DNA from: Desulfuromonadaceae bacterium
GTDB lineage: Bacteria > Desulfobacterota > Desulfuromonadia > Desulfuromonadales > Syntrophotaleaceae
Length of the DNA: 7,120 nucleotides
Assembly: GCA_021107335.1 (NCBI GenBank)
Contig: JAIOSZ010000309.1
Location: 1 to 7,120 of the forward strand
Direction of reading: 5' to 3'
The notes under the pieces are model-generated. The model was not told where the DNA came from, did not search any database, and was given only the letters and a program-made list of their open reading frames with translations. Below are positions 1 to 6,023 of the stretch, one piece after another (within the stretch, counting starts at the first letter, position 1; each line of letters starts with the position of its first letter). Made by a program: the position numbers and the translations under genes.

Positions 1-178
1 CGGTCTTACGGTTGGAACGAATCGCGCAGCCGGCATCTTCCGGGTCGTTGGCCGACATGTGGGGGGCGCGCTTTGCACGGGCTTTTTCCGGGTAAATATC
101 GAGGGTTTTCTCGACTAACTCCTGCGTCTTCTCTTTGGTTATACCCTCTAAGGGGTTGTTTTTCTTAGCTTCTTCCAT
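1..178 (-). CDS. nifD: Nitrogenase MoFe protein alpha chain, N-terminal fragment (NifD)
   Basis: NifD is the alpha subunit of the alpha2beta2 MoFe protein, which holds the FeMo-cofactor and part of the P-cluster and reduces N2 to ammonia in the cytoplasm. Only the first 59 codons are here; the gene leaves the window at base 1. The visible part has the family's N-terminal pattern: a short helix, then VYPEKAR-like residues (IYPEKARAKRAPH, about 28-40), NDP, and the CxIRSNRK segment just before the first P-cluster cysteine region, which lies outside the window. The ATG at 176-178 has a GAGGAG ribosome binding site 9 bases upstream (188-193). It lies 90 bases after the nifH stop on the same strand, the usual nifH-nifD order, so the two are probably co-transcribed. 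The fragment shows no frame break. Identification rests on this N-terminal pattern plus its position after nifH. Confidence 0.9.
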   Translation of the reverse strand, partial: MEEAKKNNPLEGITKEKTQELVEKTLDIYPEKARAKRAPHMSANDPEDAGCAIRSNRKT

Positions 179-211
179 GATTACTCTCTCCTCTCTAAAG
201 TACATACAGTT

Positions 212-254
212 AGGGGGCAAAGCGAACAAGTGTCACTAGATCACCCTGCCCCCT
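212..254 (-). repeat. Inverted repeat in the nifH-nifD gap
   Basis: AGGGGGCA (212-219) and TGCCCCCT (247-254) form a perfect 8-bp stem with a 27-base loop in the 90-base gap between nifH and nifD. No T-run follows the stem on the minus strand, so it is unlikely to be an intrinsic terminator. Stem-loops in this gap are known in several diazotrophs, where they protect the nifH message or reduce transcript reaching nifD. That role is an inference here. Confidence 0.5.
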
Positions 255-268
255 GCTTACCTGACTAT

Positions 269-1429
<1,161 letters not shown>

Positions 1430-1434
1430 TCAGA

Positions 1435-1452
1435 ATGCAGGACATATGCCAA
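1435..1452 (-). promoter_or_regulatory. Sigma-54 type promoter for nifHD
   Basis: The minus strand reads TGGCATATGTCCTGCAT: GG at 1450-1449, exactly ten bases, then GC at 1438-1437, close to the sigma-54 consensus TGGCAC-N5-TTGC. nif promoters are classically sigma-54 dependent, which supports the reading. The predicted start is near 1425. Repeated short motifs upstream (1469-1554) may be activator sites. Confidence 0.65.
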
Positions 1453-1468
1453 AACGAGAAACTTTTTT

Positions 1469-1554
1469 CAACTTGTTGGTTTTACAGAACTTTATATCAA
1501 CTGGTTGTTTTATTATGAAACCCGGCGGCTATTATTTGTGCAGAAAACGTGCAG
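1469..1554 (-). promoter_or_regulatory. Candidate activator sites upstream of the nif promoter
   Basis: CAACTTGTTG (1469-1478) and CAACTGGTTG (1498-1507) share the dyad CAAC-N2-GTTG and sit inside a longer imperfect direct repeat (TCAACTkGTTG followed by TTTTA), centres 29 bp apart. Further up, GTGCAG occurs twice (1538-1543 and 1549-1554), 11 bp apart, on one face of the helix. A sigma-54 promoter needs an upstream enhancer-binding protein site, and this region has the right position. No classic NifA box (TGT-N10-ACA) was found by eye. The rest of 1453-1570 shows nothing else. Confidence 0.35.
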
Positions 1555-1571
1555 TGATCAGAGGCAGCAAG

Positions 1572-1604
1572 AAAAAAAATGGGCAGGAGGATTTCCCCCT
1601 GCCC
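1572..1604 (-). terminator. Intrinsic terminator after the signalling block
   Basis: The arms GGGCAGG (plus strand 1581-1587) and CCTGCCC (1598-1604) form a 7-bp stem, extended by GG/CC after one mismatch. On the minus strand it is followed by an A and eight T (1579-1572). It would end transcripts coming through the diguanylate cyclase gene and the remnant behind it, and insulates the nif promoter. It closely resembles the terminator at 3664-3688. Confidence 0.85.
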
Positions 1605-1634
1605 GTCTCTCTCGCCGCATCGGACCCTTGCCCT

Positions 1635-1820
1635 TTATAGGAGGGAACCGACAGCGCCTGCAGCGTTGAATTGTGGAGTGCAGCTCTTCAGTTGTTCGGC
1701 CATGTGGCTGTTATCATTGTTTACCAACTCGCTACTTTTCAGCAGGGTCTTGGCATCGGCCGCCGAGAGCCGCCTTAACCGTCTTGGTGCTTTCGGAAAT
1801 CTACTCGTTATGATCTCATG
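1635..1820 (-). pseudogene. Degenerate 3' remnant of a chemotaxis-type (MCP signalling) gene
   Basis: This stretch, directly after the diguanylate cyclase stop, is a decayed relative of the 3' end of the Rossmann-MCP gene at 3754-4407. One frame (about 1798-1758) reads SESTKTVKAALGG, matching VSTKTIKSALGG in the intact gene. Then, in a different frame, ADAKTLLKSSELVNNDNS and HMAEQL match EEAKTLL, ESVNNDNS and NQLEELL; this frame ends at TAA (1637-1635). The roughly 40 residues between, including the conserved signalling tip LAINAAIEAARAGEKGRSFAVVAE, are deleted, and the deletion shifts the frame. No start codon or N-terminal domain is visible; a short stretch near 1820-1800 may be further decayed sequence. 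The terminator behind it also resembles the one behind the intact gene. It is surely non-functional as a signalling domain. The order intact gene, cyclase, remnant suggests duplication or recombination around the cyclase. Confidence 0.8.
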
Positions 1821-1832
1821 ACGTTCTCGAAC

Positions 1833-3611
1833 TCAACAATATTTTATAATATTTTTTCCCGAATCTTTGGCCTGATAAAGCGCAAGGTCTGCACGTTTAA
1901 CCAATGCATCAGAAGTATCATCAACCTGAAGCTCGGCAAGGCCTATACTTACAGTGATACGGCCAACTTTTGGGAAGTCATAGACAGCTATTTTTTTTCT
2001 TAACCGTTCAGCCAGTTGCAAAGCGGCGTCTTTCCCTGTCTGAGGCAGCAAAATGGTAAACTCTTCGCCACCCCACCTGGCCACGATGTCCTGCTGACGA
2101 ATGCTTTCCTTCACAATACGAACGAGGGCCTTTAAAGCTAGGTCACCAACATCATGGCCATAAGAGTCATTTATATTTTTAAAATTATCAATATCGAGTA
2201 GGCATATTGAAAGAAGCCCATTATAGCGTTTGGCTCTACCAATATTGGCGCCCAAATACTCATTGAACGCCCTTCGGTTATAAGCACCGGTCAACTCGTC
2301 AGTGGTTGAAAGAAGACGCAACTTTTCTTCCACCTTTTCGCGCTGTTTAACTTCATATATCAATGCATCCCTGGACGTCATGGTGGTTTGAAGATTTTCT
2401 GCCATTCTGTTCAACGATTTTGCCAAACAACCAATCTCGTCATTTGCGCCCACTTCAGCCCTAGCATGAAGATGTCCTTCACCAAGTATTTGGGCAGTAG
2501 TTGCAAGTTCAACTATGGGCCTGGCTGCCCATTTGCCCAAAACCAGCGCTACCGCAGCGGTTACGAGGGTGAAGATCATTCCGACAAAAACAATCACTAA
2601 CGTTGTTTTACGGGCAGTCTCGGAGACCTCGTTTTCACTACGGGAAACGACCACACTCCAAGCCTCGCCTTTATTGCCTTGAATGTGATCAGGCGATTCC
2701 TGTTTGCCCCCAAAGCCGAATTGTTCTGATCCCATTGTTATTGGTATTGGGGAATATGCCACAAGCTGGTTTCCGTCGTTTTCCGCAATGATTGCGGTGC
2801 CACACTCTTTTTGCCGTAATGACCCAACAAGAGCTGCGTTTACCTGGGTTGTCAGAGGGCTCACGTCACGTTCGGACACGATCAATCCACCTGTGCGCAC
2901 GATTTTCATCCTGCCTGGACTTCGTAGGTCAAACTTCTGGACGATATCGGTCAACGGCCCCATGATATTCACGTTGCTTTTCAATATTCCAATTATCTCG
3001 TTTTTATCCCTGATTGGAACAACCACGCCAATCACATATCCCTGGGCACTAGTATCAAAACCTCTATCATCCAGAAAAATTCTACCTTGGCCTTCATCAT
3101 AACCCGCCAACCACCAATATTTATGGGCATGAGCAAGCGTGGTGAGTTTGCCGGTAGCGGCAATCATGACCCCATAACGGTTAGTGAGAAATATCTCACC
3201 ATACTCTCCAGGCATGATCATTTGCTGCAGCTTTAGATACTCTGCAACAGGGTTGGTCATGTGGGCCCGGATAAAGGGATCGTTAATATCCGCTGTTGTC
3301 ATCCATTGTTGGTTACGGCGATCAATCTCTTGTGTTCGTTCATCAGCAGGCAATACGGCAAATTCAGAATTGCTTTTCAGCAGAGCATCCTTAATAACCG
3401 GCGCAGAGGAAAGGGTGGCAGCAATTGCTGCCTTTTCTTTAAGGTGGGATTCCACATGCAAAGCAACCTCTTCAGAGATATTTTCAATATTTGTCATCTC
3501 TTTATCGAGGACGATTCTGTGGCTGTACTTGTCATAACCCAATGAAAGCAGGATTAGGATGACAACTCCAAACAAGGTCATTGTGAAGGTGGCTTTGTAT
3601 TGTATCTTCAA
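1833..3611 (-). CDS. Membrane diguanylate cyclase with Cache-type sensor, HAMP and GGDEF domains
   Basis: The 592-residue product makes cyclic di-GMP from two GTP in response to a ligand bound outside the membrane. In order: a membrane helix (about 8-26), a large periplasmic region of about 305 residues typical of a double-Cache sensor (including YGEIFLTNRYGVMIAATG near 137-154), a second helix (about 337-358), a HAMP linker (about 357-410), a short coiled coil, and a GGDEF domain (about 430-592). Catalytic GGEEF is at 514-518 and the metal-binding aspartate lies in LLDIDNFKNIND (D473). RQQD (505-508), five residues before GGEEF, is an intact inhibitory I-site, so product feedback is expected. 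No EAL or HD-GYP domain is present. The start is TTG (3611-3609) with a rather close GAGGG (3619-3615); the next ATG, at codon 11, lacks a ribosome site and would cut into the basic N-terminus. A terminator lies only about 50 bases upstream and no good promoter is visible. The ligand cannot be told. Confidence 0.95.
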   Translation of the reverse strand: MKIQYKATFTMTLFGVVILILLSLGYDKYSHRIVLDKEMTNIENISEEVALHVESHLKEKAAIAATLSSAPVIKDALLKSNSEFAVLPADERTQEIDRRNQQWMTTADINDPFIRAHMTNPVAEYLKLQQMIMPGEYGEIFLTNRYGVMIAATGKLTTLAHAHKYWWLAGYDEGQGRIFLDDRGFDTSAQGYVIGVVVPIRDKNEIIGILKSNVNIMGPLTDIVQKFDLRSPGRMKIVRTGGLIVSERDVSPLTTQVNAALVGSLRQKECGTAIIAENDGNQLVAYSPIPITMGSEQFGFGGKQESPDHIQGNKGEAWSVVVSRSENEVSETARKTTLVIVFVGMIFTLVTAAVALVLGKWAARPIVELATTAQILGEGHLHARAEVGANDEIGCLAKSLNRMAENLQTTMTSRDALIYEVKQREKVEEKLRLLSTTDELTGAYNRRAFNEYLGANIGRAKRYNGLLSICLLDIDNFKNINDSYGHDVGDLALKALVRIVKESIRQQDIVARWGGEEFTILLPQTGKDAALQLAERLRKKIAVYDFPKVGRITVSIGLAELQVDDTSDALVKRADLALYQAKDSGKNIIKYC

Positions 3612-3655
3612 AATCCCTCGCTGGTTTTCTCAAAAGGCGGTGACATCTGGCACTA

Positions 3656-3688
3656 AAAATAAGATGGGCAGGAGTCTCCCCTGCCCAT
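3656..3688 (-). terminator. Intrinsic terminator after the Rossmann-MCP gene
   Basis: ATGGGCAGG (3664-3672) and CCTGCCCAT (3680-3688) form a perfect 9-bp stem with a 7-base loop; on the minus strand a moderate T-rich tail (CTTATTTTTAG) follows. It lies 66 bases after the Rossmann-MCP stop and before the diguanylate cyclase start. A wider inverted repeat CGGTGAC (3638-3644)/GTCACCG (3713-3719) brackets it. Confidence 0.75.
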
Positions 3689-3753
3689 CAAGTTTACTGA
3701 GTTACAAATACAGTCACCGTTTAGAATTAAGCAACTCGGCACCAACACGTCGC

Positions 3754-4407
3754 CTAATGCAAATCTTCCAGCAACTCCTCGAGCTGGTTGGACATAAGAC
3801 TGTTATCGTTGTTTACCGATTCGATACTTCCCAGCAGAGTCTTAGCTTCCTCAGCTGTGCACTTGACCGCTTCGGCCACCACGGCAAAGCTACGTCCCTT
3901 TTCCCCGGCCCGAGCCGCCTCGATGGCAGCATTGATGGCCAACATTTCCAAGTTTAGGGCTACCTGAGTAATTCCGCCCAAAGCACTTTTTATCGTTTTA
4001 GTGCTTACAATAATCTCCTCGCTGATGGTGCCGATCTGATCGGAGACATGTTTGTTGGTTTTTTTACGACTTTCGTTAAGTACGTTATAAAACATCAGCG
4101 ATCCCTTGGCGCTGATAAGCTCCGTCTGCGGGTTGCGATTCTCTTCGATGATTTCCTGAACCTTGGGGGAACCCGTCGCCTCGATGATAAAGTCAGTTCG
4201 ATGGCTTTTGACCGCCGCCACCAGATCGGTCTCCTGTTTAACACCTAGGACTTTGGCCTCGACCATGCCAGGCGCCTTTAGCTCACGGTCAACCATATAG
4301 ATCACCTTGACCAGATCGCTACCGGAAAAGATCTTGAGCATCTCCAGCCCACCATGGCCACCACCAATAATTCCCAGGGTCAGTTGTTTTGTTGCTTCGT
4401 TCGCCAT
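3754..4407 (-). CDS. Soluble NAD-binding Rossmann domain fused to a minimal chemotaxis (MCP) signalling tip
   Basis: The 217-residue protein has two parts. Residues 10-110 look like a dinucleotide-binding Rossmann fold: a glycine-rich loop GIIGGGHGG (12-20), an acid after the second strand (MVD, D40) that favours NAD over NADP, and an IIEATGS motif (74-80). Residues about 118-217 are a short methyl-accepting signalling domain with the conserved hairpin tip LAINAAIEAARAGEKGRSFAVVAE (156-179), the part that contacts CheA and CheW in this family. The helical arms are only about 30-40 residues long, far shorter than in normal receptors, and there is no membrane helix or HAMP, so it should be cytoplasmic. 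The ATG at 4405-4407 is chosen for AGGAGG (4418-4423) ten bases upstream and because the fold begins right after; an ATG at 4467 has no such support. The stop is TAG. A plausible job is reporting nucleotide or redox state to a chemosensory complex; this is inference. No catalytic residues for a dehydrogenase are evident. Confidence 0.85.
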   Translation of the reverse strand: MANEATKQLTLGIIGGGHGGLEMLKIFSGSDLVKVIYMVDRELKAPGMVEAKVLGVKQETDLVAAVKSHRTDFIIEATGSPKVQEIIEENRNPQTELISAKGSLMFYNVLNESRKKTNKHVSDQIGTISEEIIVSTKTIKSALGGITQVALNLEMLAINAAIEAARAGEKGRSFAVVAEAVKCTAEEAKTLLGSIESVNNDNSLMSNQLEELLEDLH

Positions 4408-4529
4408 ACCTAAAAATCCTCCTATATATTGCGTGATGACTTTCTGACTTTTCGCTTTTTGCCCCACAAGGGAAGCTAAAAGTTCACTTCATCGGGACAC
4501 TGCAGTTTCCGTTCCAGGTTCATCAAAAA
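4408..4529 (-). other. Intergenic region upstream of the Rossmann-MCP gene
   Basis: This short region between the J-domain gene's terminator and the Rossmann-MCP gene should hold a promoter, as the terminator before it is strong. I see the AGGAGG ribosome site at 4418-4423, but no convincing sigma-70 or sigma-54 pair by eye. Confidence 0.4.
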
Positions 4530-4557
4530 CAAAAAAGGCCCCCCATAAGGGGCCTTC
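4530..4557 (-). terminator. Intrinsic terminator after the J-domain gene
   Basis: Arms AAGGCCCC (plus strand 4535-4542) and GGGGCCTT (4549-4556) make a perfect 8-bp stem with a 6-base loop. On the minus strand it runs into a T-rich tail (4536-4531 and beyond). It lies about 30 bases after the stop of the J-domain gene. Confidence 0.85.
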
Positions 4558-4584
4558 GGTGAAATGTCCTAATGAACAATGGTG

Positions 4585-5409
4585 TCAGCGACTGGCGCGC
4601 AACAGTTCAGCGGCAACCTGTCGATTGTGGGCCTGTTGTTCAAGAACCAGACGATCGATATCGGCAGCAGTAAGAATTTTCTTTTCAACAAAGAACTCCC
4701 CGAGCCGTTTTTGCTGGGAGCGTTGATAGTAAAGCAGCGTCTGCAACTGCCGTTCGCTAAGGTACTGTAGATGAACGGCTTTTTCTCCGAAACGGCGAAG
4801 GTGTCCGCGAGAGGCGAGAACGGTCCGAATCTCCTGGTTATTCAGCCAGCCCCAGCGCTGGGCGATATCACCGAGATTGGGGCGCTGGCCACGTTGCCAG
4901 ACCAAGGCCTCAACCAGCAGCCGATAATCGATCAGGCGCTGATAGTAAAGAAACATGCCGAATTCCAAGGTACGGCCGGGCAAATGACCACAATAAAGGT
5001 GGGGTTGTCGAGGCGTAGGCCCCCAACCGGGCGAACGCCGGGCCTGGGTTTTTTCTTTTGTTGGACGACTGCTGCGAAAACCACCAGGAGGTTGGGGCTG
5101 GGGCTGAGAAGTCCGTGGTGAGGAACGAGTGCGACCAGCCAGGCCCAAACCACGCTCCCGCTGTTTGAAGAAGTTCCCAAACAGTTCATAAGCCGCCGCC
5201 ACCTCTTGAAAGAGCCCCGTCTGATGACGCGTTTGAGCCGCATCCCCAACAAAAGTATCGGGATGGGTTTCCTTAACCCGCTGGCGATAAGCGATTTTGA
5301 CCCCGCTCGGCTGCAGGTAGGACAGAAAATCCAGCGAAAGGTCGACCTCCGCCCCAAACAGGGTACGACAAGCTTTGAAAACTTCGATTTCAGAGAGGAT
5401 AGCCGACAA
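4585..5409 (-). CDS. J-domain (DnaJ-like) protein with two C-terminal repeats
   Basis: The 274-residue protein starts with a J-domain-like region (about 10-82). The invariant HPD (49-51) follows a basic helix (VKIAYRQRVKE) and precedes a helix with AAAYELF. HPD is the contact that stimulates the ATPase of Hsp70 (DnaK). Next comes a low-complexity linker rich in Pro, Gln, Arg and Ser (about 88-140). The C-terminal half holds two related units of about 50 residues: 150-199 (FGMFLYYQRLIDYRLLVEAL, then LGDIAQRWGWL) and 208-257 (FGEKAVHLQYLSERQLQTLL, then LGEFFVEKKIL). There are no Cys-rich zinc motifs and no DnaJ C-terminal substrate domain, so this is a specialised co-chaperone or adaptor, not DnaJ itself. 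The start is TTG (5409-5407), supported by AGGAG (5423-5419) nine bases upstream. It has its own promoter and terminator, so it is probably a single-gene unit. The client is unknown. Confidence 0.85.
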   Translation of the reverse strand: MSAILSEIEVFKACRTLFGAEVDLSLDFLSYLQPSGVKIAYRQRVKETHPDTFVGDAAQTRHQTGLFQEVAAAYELFGNFFKQRERGLGLAGRTRSSPRTSQPQPQPPGGFRSSRPTKEKTQARRSPGWGPTPRQPHLYCGHLPGRTLEFGMFLYYQRLIDYRLLVEALVWQRGQRPNLGDIAQRWGWLNNQEIRTVLASRGHLRRFGEKAVHLQYLSERQLQTLLYYQRSQQKRLGEFFVEKKILTAADIDRLVLEQQAHNRQVAAELLRASR

Positions 5410-5466
5410 CTACTGATTCTCCTGGAAATTACATCCCTTGACCACCAAAATACTATCAAAACAACC

Positions 5467-5516
5467 CAAGGCGGATCGTTGATTTGTTTTTTACCTGTTG
5501 CCGACCGCCTTGTCAA
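5467..5516 (-). promoter_or_regulatory. Sigma-70-like promoter for the J-domain gene, with overlapping inverted repeat
   Basis: The minus strand has TTGACA (5516-5511), 17 bases, then TAAAAA (5493-5488): a perfect -35 with a 4-of-6 -10 at ideal spacing, giving a leader of about 70 bases. CAAGGCGG (plus 5467-5474) and CCGCCTTG (5505-5512) form a perfect 8-bp inverted repeat, 30 bases apart. One arm overlaps the -35 and the other lies just past the expected start site. That placement suggests an operator or a repressor loop, but could also be chance. Confidence 0.5.
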
Positions 5517-5600
5517 TACACTGTTACCTAACCGCACAGAGGGTATCGACATAAAGGCCCCTTCGCGAATCACTTCAACCACCAGCCATACCAGGATTTA

Positions 5601-5660
5601 GTGTGGCATGCCACACATGTGTGGCTAGAGGCGGTAGGGCATGCCACACCGAAGCCACAC
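5601..5660. repeat. Cluster of GTGTGGC/GCCACAC palindromic repeats
   Basis: Five copies of one heptamer lie within 60 bases, in both directions: GTGTGGC at 5601-5607 and 5619-5625; GCCACAC at 5610-5616, 5643-5649 and 5654-5660. The first pair makes a perfect 16-bp palindrome, GTGTGGCATGCCACAC (5601-5616). A partial repeat of its core, GGCATGCCACAC, is at 5638-5649. This looks like a multi-site operator for a dimeric DNA-binding protein. It lies about 165-225 bp upstream of the sigma-54-like promoter, in the range for enhancer-binding protein sites. It could instead serve the divergent J-domain gene. I do not recognise the motif. Confidence 0.7.
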
Positions 5661-5823
5661 GACCAGGGCCCGTGCAACACCTTATTAAGAGGTCCGCAGC
5701 AGACTAAAAACCAGCCACTAAGCCTTTTATTTGACTAGAATGGCAGCTAAGCAGCTGAACATATAGGACATTAACATCCGACACCCATTGTAAGTTGCAA
5801 AACCGTACCAACTATTGCTGGTT

Positions 5824-5839
5824 CGGCACAGTACTTGCC
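5824..5839 (+). promoter_or_regulatory. Sigma-54 type promoter for the chemotaxis gene
   Basis: CGGCACAGTACTTGCC has GG at 5825-5826 and GC at 5837-5838 exactly ten bases apart, and matches the consensus GGCAC and TTGC blocks. The start would be near 5850, leaving a leader of about 175 bases before the GTG at 6024. Confidence 0.6.
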
Positions 5840-6023
5840 TATTCTGGAGAGCAAACATAGTTTTAAAGGAAAGCAATTCTAGTGCTTGCAAAAACCGAGA
5901 AAATTTAGTTTATTGTTACGCTGTTTAGATATCGACAACCCATACCCATCTTTTTCGTCCCTATGGTTTTGCAGATTTAATTGCTGGCTACAGCCAAACA
6001 AGCTCTTGGCAAAGGAGTCCAAA

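Larger units (their letters stand above)
5410..6023. other. 614-bp divergent intergenic region
   Basis: No convincing gene is present between the J-domain gene (minus) and the chemotaxis gene (plus); open frames that cross it are shadows without a ribosome site. It holds the J-domain promoter (5467-5516), the GTGTGGC palindrome cluster (5601-5660), a sigma-54-like promoter (5824-5839), and the chemotaxis gene's leader. The stretch 5661-5820 shows no clear repeat, hairpin or tRNA-like element by eye. A non-coding RNA cannot be excluded. Confidence 0.6.

Noticed and set aside
3638..3719. CGGTGAC/GTCACCG inverted repeat bracketing the terminator as a mobile element boundary
   Set aside because: It is only 7 bp, with no target duplication and no transposase nearby; probably chance or part of a larger weak fold.
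4408..4467. Upstream ATG start for the Rossmann-MCP protein at 4467
   Set aside because: It lacks a ribosome site and would run through the AGGAGG that serves the ATG at 4407; the added residues do not belong to the fold.
5850..6023. GEMM-type c-di-GMP riboswitch in the chemoreceptor leader
   Set aside because: I looked because a diguanylate cyclase is nearby; the conserved GCAAAGCC-type core and tetraloop are not present.
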